64,000 nucleotides of DNA from Rhodospirillaceae bacterium (GTDB lineage Bacteria > Pseudomonadota > Alphaproteobacteria > UBA6615), in assembly GCA_002713365.1 (NCBI GenBank), contig PASR01000008.1:396363-460362 (forward strand). Reading direction: 5' to 3'. Below, in pieces: positions 17,354-27,126 of this stretch; the first letter of the stretch is position 1; every line of letters starts with the position of its first letter. The position numbers were made by a program, and so were the translations under genes. The notes beneath the pieces were generated by a model. The model did no database searches. It was not told the origin of the DNA and saw only the letters and a list, made by a program, of their open reading frames with translations.

Positions 17354-19192
17354 GTGAGAACAAAGTATTTGCTAACCCAGAAGGCTATAATATTTAAATT
17401 TACTGCGATTATTCTTTTTGTATGTTTAATCCAAGTATTTTTCCATGAGGCTTGCGCATCTTCTACCCATGCAATTGCCATGCATGGTCAACCTAAATAC
17501 CCAGAAAATTTTACAAGTTTTGAATATGTAAACCCCAATGCTAAAAAGGGTGGAACTCTTCGGCTGCACGCTATTGGCACTTATGACACCTTGAACCCGT
17601 ATATAATTAAAGGAAAATCGGCCGCAGGTCTCCACCATAGCTATGGATATTTTTTCGAAACTCTAACAAGTCGTAGTAAAGATGAACCCTTTTCATTGTA
17701 TGGCCTAATAGCTGAAACAATAGAGACACCAAACGAGCGAGATTGGGTTGAATTCAAATTAAGAAAAGAAGCTCGTTTTTCCGATGGCAAGCCAATCACT
17801 GTAGAAGATGTGATATTCAGTTGGAATACCTTGAAAAAAAAGGGTAGCCCCAATGCTCGCGCTACATGGTCACGAATCAATGAAGTAATTCAAACTGGCC
17901 CAAGAAAAGTAAAGTTTATTTTTCTAGATAATAAGGATAGAGAATTACCACTTCTAATAGCTGGTTTTCTTCCAGTTTTGTCAAAAAGTTGGTGGTCAGA
18001 GAGAAATTTTTCTGAAACCACTCTTGATAAGCCCATTTCTAGTGGTCCCTATGTAATATCAGAGGCTATTCCAGGACGTAGTATCACTTTTCACCAGAAT
18101 AAAAACTACTGGGGAAAAAATCTACCTGTTAATAACGGAAGATTTAATTTTGACTTCATTAATTTCACTTACTACCGAGATGACTCGGTCGCATTAGAAG
18201 CTTTCAAAGCAGGTGATTATGATTATAGGCGAGAACTGAATGCCGCCCGTTGGGCAACACAATACAGTTTTCCAGCAATCAACAAAGGTAATGTTATTCG
18301 AGAAACAGTAGACAAAAAAACCCCCGCAGGGCTAAATGCGCTAGTTTTTAACCTTCGGAAGTCATTCTTTTCTGATATTGATGTTCGAAAAGCATTAAAT
18401 CTCGCATTTGATTTTGAGTGGATTAACCGAGCGTTACTTCATCAAGCATATACTAGAACTAGAGGTATGTTTGACAATTCTGAGCTCTCACCAAATAGTC
18501 TACCATCCAAGGCCGAGATACTTCTCCTTAATCCTTGGCGTGAAAGGCTACCTAAGGAGTTGTTTACAACCCCCTTTAAACCAATGACTACTGATGGATC
18601 GGGAACTGATAGATTAAACCTCCGCAAAGCTGTAAAACTTTTAAAAAAATCAGGGTTTATTATAAAAAACAAAACCTTGGTTGGAACAGATGGCGTGCCT
18701 GTTGAAATCGAAATTACACTTAGGAGAAGATCTAACGAAAAGATAGCTTTAGCCTACGCAAGAAACCTAAAAAAACTTGGCATATCAGCAAGTGTGCGCC
18801 TGGTTGAATCAGCACAATTTCAAAATATAATTAATGATTATGATTTTGATATGGTGTTCGGGTTTTGGGGGGTGACACTGTCACCGGGCAATGAACAACA
18901 AAACTATTGGAGTTCAATAACAGCCAATCAAACAGGGGGAAGAAACTGGGCTGGAATTTCCGACCCCGTTATAAATTCATTAATCTCTAATCTACAATCT
19001 GCCTATACTAATGAAGAATTGGTAACTGCTGCCAGAGCACTAGACCGAGTATTAATGTGGAATTATTATTTACTTCCTCTTTATCATGATTCGTATCAGA
19101 GGTTTGCCTATTGGCAGAAACTTTCTAGGCCAAAAATCGTTCCTATTTATGGAATTCGTTTACAGACGTTTTGGAATACTAATTCGCAGTAG
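17354..19192 (+). CDS. Family 5 extracellular solute-binding protein (YejA-like)
   Basis: A 612-residue secreted binding protein of the DppA/OppA superfamily. After a signal peptide (about 36 residues, ending near HEACAS) comes HAIAMHGQPKYPENF, then KGGTLRLHAIGTYDTLNPY, characteristic of the YejA branch that binds oligopeptides including microcin C. The rest shows normal SBP_bac_5 segments such as FKLRKEARFSDGKPITVEDV. The start is GTG. No YejB, YejE or YejF permease or ATPase genes are adjacent. Its 3' end overlaps the convergent kinase gene by 14 bp. Confidence 0.88.
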   Translation: MRTKYLLTQKAIIFKFTAIILFVCLIQVFFHEACASSTHAIAMHGQPKYPENFTSFEYVNPNAKKGGTLRLHAIGTYDTLNPYIIKGKSAAGLHHSYGYFFETLTSRSKDEPFSLYGLIAETIETPNERDWVEFKLRKEARFSDGKPITVEDVIFSWNTLKKKGSPNARATWSRINEVIQTGPRKVKFIFLDNKDRELPLLIAGFLPVLSKSWWSERNFSETTLDKPISSGPYVISEAIPGRSITFHQNKNYWGKNLPVNNGRFNFDFINFTYYRDDSVALEAFKAGDYDYRRELNAARWATQYSFPAINKGNVIRETVDKKTPAGLNALVFNLRKSFFSDIDVRKALNLAFDFEWINRALLHQAYTRTRGMFDNSELSPNSLPSKAEILLLNPWRERLPKELFTTPFKPMTTDGSGTDRLNLRKAVKLLKKSGFIIKNKTLVGTDGVPVEIEITLRRRSNEKIALAYARNLKKLGISASVRLVESAQFQNIINDYDFDMVFGFWGVTLSPGNEQQNYWSSITANQTGGRNWAGISDPVINSLISNLQSAYTNEELVTAARALDRVLMWNYYLLPLYHDSYQRFAYWQKLSRPKIVPIYGIRLQTFWNTNSQ

Positions 19193-20192
19193 TGCGTTGC
19201 ATAACGAGTTCTGAAAGACTAGATTCAGGCCTTGGCCCGAAATGGGATATAACTTCAGCAGCAGCAATTCCGCCAATCTCAGCACATGCAGTAAGATCAC
19301 AGCCAGATGTGTAACCATAAAGAAAACCAGCCGCATATTGATCACCAGCTCCAGTGGTATCAACTACATTAGATACATTCACTGAGGGTACAACCATTAC
19401 GTCATCACCCGATATCACTACAGAACCTTTCTCTGAGCGTGTTAAAGCCGAAATTTTACAATCCTTACGCGCTAGCCTGACTGCAGAATCAAAATTATCT
19501 ACCTCATATAAAGAAATTATTTCATCTTCATTGGCAAATAGAATATCAATGTGGTCCCTAATTAAGGTATGAAAAGAATCACGGTGTCTATCAACACAAA
19601 ATGAATCCGATAAGGTAAGCGCCGTCAGACGGCCAGCCTGATGAGATAATTTAGCAGCCTTTAGAAAAGCTTGTTTGGCCTGCTCCCGATCCCACAGATA
19701 ACCTTCTAGGTAGGTTATCTGAGAACGGCTAATTAATCTGTCATCTATGTCATTCGGGCCTAAATCGCTACAAGCCCCCAGATAAGTCTGCATTGTACGC
19801 TCAGCATCAGGCGTCACACATATTAGGCAGCGTGCTGTTGATGGACCTTCAATAGATGGTGAAGTATCATATATAGTTCCAACTGCTCTAATGTCATCAG
19901 AAAATATTTTGCCTATATTATCATCACGAACCTTACCTATATAAGCACATTTAGCTCCTAATGAAGCCAAACCAGCAGCCGTATTTGCGGCAGATCCACC
20001 AGAAGTTTCAATACCCGGTCCCAATTGATCATATAGTAAATTTATTTTTTCATAATCAACAATAGACATAGACCCCTTTTGAACGCCAAGTCGAGCTAGA
20101 GTTTCCTCATCGGTTTGCGTTAATAAATCAACTATTGCATTACCAATACATAGAACGTGGATATCAGCCGGTACTGAAGTCTTTAAATTCAT
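19179..20192 (-). CDS. PfkB-family sugar/nucleoside kinase (adenosine-kinase-like)
   Basis: A 337-residue ribokinase-fold enzyme. The N-terminal CIGNAIVDLL and SGGSAANTAAGLASLG motifs and the C-terminal DTTGAGDQYAAGFLYG signature (catalytic Asp and anion hole) are intact. Alphaproteobacterial homologues are usually annotated as adenosine kinases, but the substrate cannot be fixed from sequence. Convergent with the upstream solute-binding protein gene. It is a single-gene unit transcribed divergently from the EI24 gene. Confidence 0.88.
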   Translation of the reverse strand: MNLKTSVPADIHVLCIGNAIVDLLTQTDEETLARLGVQKGSMSIVDYEKINLLYDQLGPGIETSGGSAANTAAGLASLGAKCAYIGKVRDDNIGKIFSDDIRAVGTIYDTSPSIEGPSTARCLICVTPDAERTMQTYLGACSDLGPNDIDDRLISRSQITYLEGYLWDREQAKQAFLKAAKLSHQAGRLTALTLSDSFCVDRHRDSFHTLIRDHIDILFANEDEIISLYEVDNFDSAVRLARKDCKISALTRSEKGSVVISGDDVMVVPSVNVSNVVDTTGAGDQYAAGFLYGYTSGCDLTACAEIGGIAAAEVISHFGPRPESSLSELVMQRTTAN

Positions 20193-20310
20193 TACAAAAT
20201 TCCGTAGAGAGAAAATTTACAGGGTTATAATCATTTTAAATCAAGTAATTTCCAAAATATATCAATAGATGGCATGCTACAATTATAATAGGCAAGAAGA
20301 TAAATTTAAC

Positions 20311-20979
20311 ATGCTAAATTCTATAATAAAAAGTCTTAATCAAATTTATACTGCTCCTTTCCGCCGTGTGCTTTTTTTAAGTATATTCCTAAGTCTATTA
20401 ACAACATTATTATTGTGGGCCTTAATAAATAAAATAATGTTTAACACCACCCTGACCAGTATAACTTGGTTAGAATGGATTTTAGATATACTAGGAGGGG
20501 GGGCAACATTTATATTATTAGTATTATTTTTACCCACCCTGGTAGGGCTTATCGCAAGCTTTATGTTAGAATCAATTTGTAGATCTGTAGAATTAGTTTA
20601 CTACCCAAGTCTTCCAAAAGCCAAAGGCCAGACTCTGTTTACAGGTGTGTTAGTCGGATTGCGCTTTACCGTTACCATGATTGCCCTGAACCTGATTTTC
20701 TTACCATTGATAGTGATACCACCTGTTTATCTATTTGCCAGTTGGGCTTTAAATGGCTATTTACTAAGTAGAGAGTTTTTTGAGCTAGTTGCCTACAGAA
20801 GGCTAGACATAGTAAATGTTAACAGAATATACAAAAAATTTCGGTTTACATTATTAGGGTATGGGCTAGTAATTGCATTTATATCTATTATACCTGTTAT
20901 AAATTTTATAGTTCCTTTATTTGGTACTGCGGTCATGTTACATGCTTTTCAACGAATCCAGAGTACTGAGTTGGTTTAG
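20311..20979 (+). CDS. EI24 domain-containing (CysZ-like) membrane protein
   Basis: A 222-residue inner-membrane protein with about four to five hydrophobic segments and the EI24/CysZ features. It starts with an amphipathic helix ending PFRRVLF. Central PSLPKAKGQ is followed by a membrane hairpin, then YLLSREFFELVAYRR and a final helix. The start was set at ATG 20311, where homologues usually begin; an upstream in-frame ATG at 20269 would add 14 polar residues. Function in alphaproteobacteria is unclear; CysZ itself imports sulfate. No cysteine-biosynthesis gene is nearby. Confidence 0.8.
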   Translation: MLNSIIKSLNQIYTAPFRRVLFLSIFLSLLTTLLLWALINKIMFNTTLTSITWLEWILDILGGGATFILLVLFLPTLVGLIASFMLESICRSVELVYYPSLPKAKGQTLFTGVLVGLRFTVTMIALNLIFLPLIVIPPVYLFASWALNGYLLSREFFELVAYRRLDIVNVNRIYKKFRFTLLGYGLVIAFISIIPVINFIVPLFGTAVMLHAFQRIQSTELV

Positions 20980-21052
20980 TGTAATTTAGTATCATTTAAC
21001 TACCTATTAATAGGATATCCGGTTTTTCATATGCTGATCTGGAGGAATAATT

Positions 21053-21514
21053 ATGACATCCGCAGATAATGAAAAAAATGAACGTGGTGAACCTGACTGG
21101 AGTTATCTTGAGGGGCGCCCCGGTAGAGATGTAAGTATTCCCAACTTAGAATTAGGTGCTGGCGGCTCCACAAATAGAGGGCGCCCGATAGAAGGTAAAA
21201 TGTTAACTATTGGCAGAGAAACTAAACTTTCCGGGGATGTAACTGAGTGTGAGTTATTGATAGTTGAAGGAAATATAGAAAAATCAAATGTTAATGCAAA
21301 ATCAATGGAAATATCACAAACTGGTTCGTTTACTGGAACTGCTGTTCTAGAAGAGGCAAAAATAGGTGGGAGTTTCGACGGAAACCTAAAAATTACAGGT
21401 AAATTACATATAACCAATACTGGAAAAGTAAGCGGTAAGATAAAATATAGCACCCTCGAAATCGAAAATGGTGGCCAGATCATTGGCGATATAAAAATTT
21501 CTAATAAAAAATGA
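21053..21514 (+). CDS. Bactofilin family cytoskeletal protein
   Basis: A 153-residue protein. A roughly 45-residue disordered N-terminus precedes a beta-helical bactofilin (DUF583) domain made of short repeating strands, for example VEGNIEKSNVNAKSMEISQTG and VSGKIKYSTLEIENGGQI. Bactofilins polymerise without nucleotide and scaffold envelope enzymes. GGAGG lies about 8 bp before the ATG. The stop codon overlaps the start of the next lipoprotein gene (ATGA), suggesting the two are made together. Confidence 0.88.
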   Translation: MTSADNEKNERGEPDWSYLEGRPGRDVSIPNLELGAGGSTNRGRPIEGKMLTIGRETKLSGDVTECELLIVEGNIEKSNVNAKSMEISQTGSFTGTAVLEEAKIGGSFDGNLKITGKLHITNTGKVSGKIKYSTLEIENGGQIIGDIKISNKK

Positions 21515-22053
21515 TTTTTCGAAATACCATAAGCGCATGCATTATGCTTTTTTTAGCCTCATGCAGCTATACAGAATCAACGAAACAAGTCCCATTACAA
21601 ACAACTCCATTTACTACTAAGAGTAATTCCGAAGCAAAACCTCCTGAAAAAAAGGTTACATATTTTAAGGCTGAAAAAAGTAAAAAAGTAATTCCTAAAA
21701 AAGAAACCGTCCAATTAGATAAACAGGAATATAAAAAACCTAAGGAAAAATTAAGAGAGCAAAATCAAACAAAGCATTTAGACCCCAAAACACTGCTTGG
21801 GCTTCACGCAGTTAATGCAGATAATTTACTTGGCTCTCCTGATTTAGTTCGGCTCGAGGAACCCGCTGAGATCAGGCTTTATCGACATATTAATAACATC
21901 TGCACATTGCACATATTTTTATACCCGAAGAACACCTCTGCTACAGATCGAACAATAGAATATATTGAGGCGCGCAATACTGAGGGGAGGATTACAGGAC
22001 CAAAGCTCATCAACTGTTTTAACGCGCTAATTAAATCAGCGAAGTTCTCATAA
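21511..22053 (+). CDS. Small lipoprotein, function unknown, coupled to bactofilin
   Basis: 180 residues with a lipobox LASC at about 15-18, so an exported lipid-anchored protein. A Lys/Glu/Pro-rich linker of about 70 residues follows. The C-terminal domain, with LLGSPDLVRLEEPAEIRLYR then CTLHIFLYP and IEYIEARN, resembles the short domain of uncharacterised Rhodospirillales lipoproteins. Two cysteines (in NNICTL and INCFN) may form a disulfide. The start overlaps the bactofilin stop by 4 bp. No function can be assigned from sequence; a link to the bactofilin scaffold is inferred from coupling. Confidence 0.78.
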   Translation: MIFRNTISACIMLFLASCSYTESTKQVPLQTTPFTTKSNSEAKPPEKKVTYFKAEKSKKVIPKKETVQLDKQEYKKPKEKLREQNQTKHLDPKTLLGLHAVNADNLLGSPDLVRLEEPAEIRLYRHINNICTLHIFLYPKNTSATDRTIEYIEARNTEGRITGPKLINCFNALIKSAKFS

Positions 22054-22076
22054 AACTCTAGGGGCAGTAACCACTG

Positions 22077-22721
22077 CTATAAAATGGTCTTTTCCTTATA
22101 ATTACATTGTAAATTTACAATGCATTTATCGCATAGAGGTTTTCGTGCTTTACACACATAGCGACCATGGAGGATGAGCCAATGGTGAGCATTATGCCGA
22201 TACGCCATAGGCACACGTTTCATTAGCTTTTTTTCAACATCATCCACATTCTTGCCGGGCGCTAAACCGGTTCGATTTGATACACGAAATATGTGAGTAT
22301 CAACTGCAATTGTTGGGTCACCAAAGGCAGTATTTAATACTACATTAGCAGTTTTGCGTCCAACCCCGGGCAAAGCTTCAAGATCAGACCTATTACATGG
22401 AACCTGACCAGCATGAAGATCTATAAGCTTACGGCTTAAAGCTATCACATTTTTTGATTTGTTACGATAAAGTCCAATTGTTTTAATGTGATTAGTAACT
22501 TTTTTTTCGCCCAGCCTTAGCATATCCGATGGATTGTCTGCTGCTTTGAATAATTCTTCAGTAGCTTTATTTACACTAATATCGGTGGCCTGGGCAGAAA
22601 GTACAACTGCAACTAGTAAGGTATAATTATTTGAATATATTAGTTCCGTTTTTGGGAAAGGGTTTTGTTCTTGCAAACCCTTAAAGAAAGCCTCAACTTG
22701 ATCCCTTTTCATCCTTACCAT
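22077..22721 (-). CDS. nth: Endonuclease III (DNA glycosylase/AP lyase)
   Basis: Removes oxidised pyrimidines and nicks the abasic site. The 214-residue protein carries the helix-hairpin-helix LPGVGRKTANVVL with the catalytic Lys, and VDTHIFRVSNR with the catalytic Asp. The C-terminal [4Fe-4S] motif C-X6-C-X2-C-X5-C starts at CKARKPLC. The length is typical. Lies 34 bp downstream of dapB on the same strand. Either ATG at codon 1 or codon 4 could be the start. Confidence 0.96.
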   Translation of the reverse strand: MVRMKRDQVEAFFKGLQEQNPFPKTELIYSNNYTLLVAVVLSAQATDISVNKATEELFKAADNPSDMLRLGEKKVTNHIKTIGLYRNKSKNVIALSRKLIDLHAGQVPCNRSDLEALPGVGRKTANVVLNTAFGDPTIAVDTHIFRVSNRTGLAPGKNVDDVEKKLMKRVPMAYRHNAHHWLILHGRYVCKARKPLCDKCIVNLQCNYKEKTIL

Positions 22722-22755
22722 ATGGGCCTAAGTCCATTCGAAGTTTTACAAAAAC

Positions 22756-23571
22756 CTATAAGTTTAACCCTAAAACATCATTCATAGAATATAACCCAGC
22801 TGGTTGAGTAACAGCCCAAAAAGCCGCGCGCAGCGCACCTCTAGCGAATATAGCTCGATCCGTAGCTTTATGCGAAATTTCAATGCGTTCGCCAGCTCCT
22901 GCAAATACTACTGTATGGTCCCCGACCACATCCCCACCACGCATCGTAGCAAAACCAATATTTCCGGCCTGTCTCTCTCCAATTATACCTTCTCGTGATA
23001 AGACTTTAGAGCTATTAAAATCTATTCCTCGTCCTTTTGCCGCTGCTTCACCGAGTCCTAAAGCTGTTCCTGAAGGTGAGTCAATCTTATGCTTATGATG
23101 CATCTCAACTATTTCTATATCAAAATCTTCATCAAGAACCTTTGCTACCTGTTGGGTAATAGCAAATAACAGATTAACACCCGCAGACATATTTGGTGCC
23201 ATTACAATTGGCACATTATTAGATGCAGATAACAGAGAGTCCCGATGGGCTTGTTCCATTCCTGTCGTACCTACAATTAGAGCACAACCAGTATTTGAGG
23301 CAATCTCAGCATGTTTTTGAGTGGCGTCAGGGATAGTGAAGTCAATGACAACATCCAGTCCCGTAAACATTTTTTCAGTATCATCGGTAATTATAACCCC
23401 ATTATTTTCAGCGCCAACCAAAAAACCCACATCAGTGCCCACATATTTCGACCCAGACACTTCTGATGCCCCTGAAAGTTCGCATCCCGACAAATGTAAA
23501 ATATTATTAATTACCATACGACCCATGCGACCTGAAGCACCAACTACGCCAATTCTTAATGGTTTTGTCAT
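22756..23571 (-). CDS. dapB: 4-hydroxy-tetrahydrodipicolinate reductase
   Basis: Second committed step toward lysine and meso-diaminopimelate. The 271-residue protein has the NAD(P)-binding GVVGASGRMGRM at the N-terminus, the GTTGM loop, and the catalytic segment EMHHKHKIDSPSGTA with its paired histidines and Lys. It sits downstream of dnaJ (91-bp gap) on the same strand, a neighbourhood seen in several alphaproteobacteria. Confidence 0.97.
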   Translation of the reverse strand: MTKPLRIGVVGASGRMGRMVINNILHLSGCELSGASEVSGSKYVGTDVGFLVGAENNGVIITDDTEKMFTGLDVVIDFTIPDATQKHAEIASNTGCALIVGTTGMEQAHRDSLLSASNNVPIVMAPNMSAGVNLLFAITQQVAKVLDEDFDIEIVEMHHKHKIDSPSGTALGLGEAAAKGRGIDFNSSKVLSREGIIGERQAGNIGFATMRGGDVVGDHTVVFAGAGERIEISHKATDRAIFARGALRAAFWAVTQPAGLYSMNDVLGLNL

Positions 23572-23662
23572 CTAAAAGATCCAAAATTGTTATAAAAACA
23601 TTATATAATATAACACTTTTGGAACAATATGGTAGCCTAACTCTTCTTTATAAAATGAGTGT

Positions 23663-24790
23663 CTACTCTTTTAGGTCTTCCCAGAGTTCTTTTACCTTAG
23701 TAAAGAAACCTTCCGCCTGTGGACTATGCGATTTTCCACCACCAGCTTTATCAAACTCCCGTAATAATTCTCGTTGTTTCTTTGTTAAATTAACGGGAGT
23801 TTCTACTTCTGACTGCACATACATATCCCCTCGAGCTTTACTTCGTAAAACGGACATACCTTTACCTCTAAGACGAAATTGCTGTCCGGTTTGAGTACCC
23901 GCCGGGACATTAACTCTAGCCCTATTACCGTCTATAGTGGGAACATCTAAGTTACCTCCTAATATCGCCGTAGTCATTGGGATAGGAACTCGGCAATAAA
24001 TATCGGCCCCCTCACGACCAAAAAATCTATGTGATTTTATCGATACAAAGATGTATAAATCACCCTGTGGGCCACCGCGCAAACCAGCCTCTCCTTCTCC
24101 TGAAACTCTTATGCGGGTTCCATCTTCTACTCCCGAGGGTATGTTTACTGACAGGGTTTTTTCGCGTTCAACACGACCTGACCCAGCACATGATCTGCAA
24201 GGATTATCAATAACTCGACCCGCACCCTGGCAAGTGGGACAACTTCTTTCTACCGTAAAGAAACCCTGCTGTGATCGAACCTTTCCTGCACCCTGGCAAC
24301 TCGGGCAGGCCACTGGAGTAGCGCCACCTTCGGCCCCACTACCTTGACAGCTTTCACAAGAAACAGCCTTTTTGACTCTAACTCTAGTCTCCTTTCCGGA
24401 AAAAGCATCCTCGAGTGTTACATCTAAATTATATCTTAGATCAGCGCCTTGTACATTGGTTTGCCGTCGGGAACGACCCCCAGCAAAATCTCCAAACATT
24501 TCGTCAAAGATATCTGAAAAACCGCCACTAAACCCAAAACCGCCACCTCCTTGTGCTCCACCACCTTCAAAAGCGGCGTGCCCGTATTGATCATAAGCAG
24601 CACGTTTATCATCATTTTGTAGGACATCATAAGCTTCATTAACTTCTTTAAATTTTTGTTCAGCTTCTGAATTATCCGGGTTACGATCAGGGTGATATTT
24701 CATAGCCAACTTGCGGTAGGCACTCTTCATTCCAGCCGCATCAGCTGAGCGATCAACTCCCAGCACCTCATAATAATCTCTTTTAGCCAT
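23663..24790 (-). CDS. dnaJ: DnaJ (Hsp40) co-chaperone
   Basis: Stimulates DnaK ATPase and delivers unfolded clients. A J domain with the HPD triad (KYHPDRNPD) is followed by a Gly/Phe-rich region with GGFGFSGGF. Four CxxCxGxG zinc modules come next ([32 protein letters not shown]), then the C-terminal substrate domains. The start was set at ATG 24790 ([10 protein letters not shown]); an ATG two codons upstream has a poorer distance to the GGGGGG tract. Lies 117 bp downstream of dnaK. Confidence 0.97.
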   Translation of the reverse strand: MAKRDYYEVLGVDRSADAAGMKSAYRKLAMKYHPDRNPDNSEAEQKFKEVNEAYDVLQNDDKRAAYDQYGHAAFEGGGAQGGGGFGFSGGFSDIFDEMFGDFAGGRSRRQTNVQGADLRYNLDVTLEDAFSGKETRVRVKKAVSCESCQGSGAEGGATPVACPSCQGAGKVRSQQGFFTVERSCPTCQGAGRVIDNPCRSCAGSGRVEREKTLSVNIPSGVEDGTRIRVSGEGEAGLRGGPQGDLYIFVSIKSHRFFGREGADIYCRVPIPMTTAILGGNLDVPTIDGNRARVNVPAGTQTGQQFRLRGKGMSVLRSKARGDMYVQSEVETPVNLTKKQRELLREFDKAGGGKSHSPQAEGFFTKVKELWEDLKE

Positions 24791-24907
24791 CAGCATGCCC
24801 CCCCGCTCAACATAAACTTAATCTAACCTTCGTCTCCCCTAGACAAATGCGGCCGTGGCATAAACAGAAATGAAGGACCAACTTGGAGTTTGGCAAGAAC
24901 ATTGTAA

Positions 24908-26845
24908 TTAGGCAGATGACTGATCCTTTTTATCATCTTCGTTCTCTACCTCTTCAAAATCCGCATCAACTATTCCATCATCATCTGAACCCATTGATGC
25001 ATCTGCTTCTCCTGCCGCCGCCCCTGTCTCTGCTGCCGCTTGTTCCGCTTTATAGATTGCCTCCCCAAGCTTCATAGAAGACATACTTAATGCTTCAGAT
25101 TTTTCTGTTATTAATGCAGAATCCTCTCCTTCTAGGGCCTCCTTCAAACTTGCAATATCACCTTCAATACCTGACTTTTCTTCATCAGTAATTTTGTCGC
25201 CGTGTTCAGAAAGGCTTTTTTCTACCTGATTTACAAGACTCTCAGCGTGGTTTCTAGCCTCAACCTCTGCACGCCGCGCTTTATCATCCTCTGCATGTTC
25301 TTCTGCTTCTTGCACCATGCGATCAATATCATCATCAGAGAGTCCTCCGGATGCTTGGATTCGTATTTGCTGCTCCTTACCGGTTCCCTTATCAGTTGCA
25401 GACACATTAACAATTCCATTTGCATCAATGTCAAAAGCAACCTCAACCTGTGGCACCCCACGAGGGGCGGAGGGAATTCCAACCAGATCAAACTGGCCAA
25501 GTATTTTATTATCAGCTGCCATCTCACGCTCCCCTTGAAAAACTCGGATTGTGACAGCAGATTGATTGTCCTCAGCAGTAGAAAACACCTGGCTCTTTTT
25601 TGTTGGTATAGTTGTATTACGATCAATTAACCTAGTAAAAACGCCTCCAAGGGTTTCTATCCCCAAAGATAAAGGGGTTACATCTAGTAATAAAACATCT
25701 TTGACATCGCCTGCCAAAACTCCACCTTGAATTGCAGCGCCAATTGCCACAACCTCATCTGGATTGACCCCTCGATGTGGCTCTCTACCAAAGTGATTTT
25801 TAACAATCTCCTGAATTTTTGGCATACGAGTCATTCCGCCCACAAGAATAACTTCGTCAATTTCACCGGCCGATAACCCAGCATCTTTTAATGCTGCCTT
25901 ACATGGGTCAATGGTCCGCTGAACCAAATTTTCAACAAGTGCTTCTAGTTTAGCTCGTGTTAGCTTGATATTCAGATGTTTTGGTCCCGCTTGATCAGCT
26001 GTTATAAAAGGCAAATTGACCTCTGTTTGGGTCGCAGAACTAAGTTCAATTTTGGCCTTTTCAGCAGCTTCCTTTAAACGCTGCAAGGCTAATTTATCTT
26101 GCCGAAGATCAATAGATTGTTCTTTTTTAAATTCATCCGCCAAATACTCAATTATTCGAGCGTCAAAATCCTCTCCACCCAGGAACGTGTCACCATTAGT
26201 GGATTTTACCTCAAAAACACCATCACCGATTTCTAATACCGATACATCAAAGGTTCCCCCACCTAAATCATATACAGCAATAGTTCCCCCATCTTTCTTA
26301 TCAAGACCATAAGCTAGTGCTGCTGCAGTGGGTTCGTTTATAATGCGCAACACATCAATTCCAGCTATTTTTCCAGCATCTTTAGTTGCTTGTCTTTGTG
26401 AATCATTAAAATATGCTGGCACGGTCACAACGGCTTGGGGAGTTTCTTCACCTAAAAAGGCTTCCGCAGTTTCTCTCATTTTTTGTAGTATAAAAGCGCT
26501 AATCTCAGATGGGCTATAGTCCTTACCCTGTGCTTTGACCCAAGCATCACCGTTTTCACCCTTAACAATTTCATAAGGAACTAAGTCTCTATCTTTTTCA
26601 GTCACTGGATCATCAGCTCTTCGACCAATTAATCTCTTAATTGCAAATAAAGTATTTTCTGGATTAGTAACCGCTTGGCGTTTCGCAGGCTGCCCTACGA
26701 GCCTCTCTCCGTCATCAGAAAACGCAACCATGGACGGCGTAGTGCGCGAACCCTCCGCATTTTCAATAACTTTATCTTGTCCAGCATCCATAACAGCGAC
26801 ACAATAATTTGTTGTCCCCAGATCAATACCTATAACTTTTGCCAT
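24908..26845 (-). CDS. dnaK: DnaK (Hsp70) chaperone
   Basis: ATP-dependent chaperone, 645 residues. It starts [20 protein letters not shown]. The ATPase-domain phosphate loops ([14 protein letters not shown]) and the substrate-binding domain with [14 protein letters not shown] are present, and the acidic C-terminal tail is [15 protein letters not shown] 26845 was chosen because GAGGA lies 6 bp upstream and it gives the universal N-terminus; a longer in-frame reading to 26932 adds a non-homologous stretch. A heat-shock-type promoter is proposed at 26959-26986. Confidence 0.98.
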   Translation of the reverse strand: MAKVIGIDLGTTNYCVAVMDAGQDKVIENAEGSRTTPSMVAFSDDGERLVGQPAKRQAVTNPENTLFAIKRLIGRRADDPVTEKDRDLVPYEIVKGENGDAWVKAQGKDYSPSEISAFILQKMRETAEAFLGEETPQAVVTVPAYFNDSQRQATKDAGKIAGIDVLRIINEPTAAALAYGLDKKDGGTIAVYDLGGGTFDVSVLEIGDGVFEVKSTNGDTFLGGEDFDARIIEYLADEFKKEQSIDLRQDKLALQRLKEAAEKAKIELSSATQTEVNLPFITADQAGPKHLNIKLTRAKLEALVENLVQRTIDPCKAALKDAGLSAGEIDEVILVGGMTRMPKIQEIVKNHFGREPHRGVNPDEVVAIGAAIQGGVLAGDVKDVLLLDVTPLSLGIETLGGVFTRLIDRNTTIPTKKSQVFSTAEDNQSAVTIRVFQGEREMAADNKILGQFDLVGIPSAPRGVPQVEVAFDIDANGIVNVSATDKGTGKEQQIRIQASGGLSDDDIDRMVQEAEEHAEDDKARRAEVEARNHAESLVNQVEKSLSEHGDKITDEEKSGIEGDIASLKEALEGEDSALITEKSEALSMSSMKLGEAIYKAEQAAAETGAAAGEADASMGSDDDGIVDADFEEVENEDDKKDQSSA

Positions 26846-26958
26846 ATTATCCTCGCTATTTCGGTGCGCTACTAAAGCCCTGACCGACTCCCTTTTACTA
26901 ACCCCCAGCTTGTTGAAAAATACATGGTACAAGCAAACTTTCTAAGTAACTCCGGCAC

Positions 26959-26986
26959 ATATAGGAAAGCAAAAGAGTTTCTTCAA
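26959..26986 (-). promoter_or_regulatory. Candidate RpoH (sigma-32) promoter of dnaK-dnaJ
   Basis: On the minus strand TTGAAG (26986-26981), a 15-bp spacer and CCTATAT (26965-26959) resemble alphaproteobacterial sigma-32 elements (CTTGAA / CCNNAT-type). The predicted leader to the dnaK ATG is about 105 nt. The hslV promoter region shows the same 15-bp spacing. No CIRCE repeat is present. Confidence 0.45.
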
Positions 26987-27126
26987 CCACTAGAGCCGAT
27001 GTTAGTGAGTTTTTAGTAAATATTTTACTAATTTATTTTTTGAATAAAACAGAGCTTTGAAACAAAAAACGCACATTTACGCCATATTGATAGGTTTTAG
27101 TGTTAATAATTATTTATGCAAAATTA

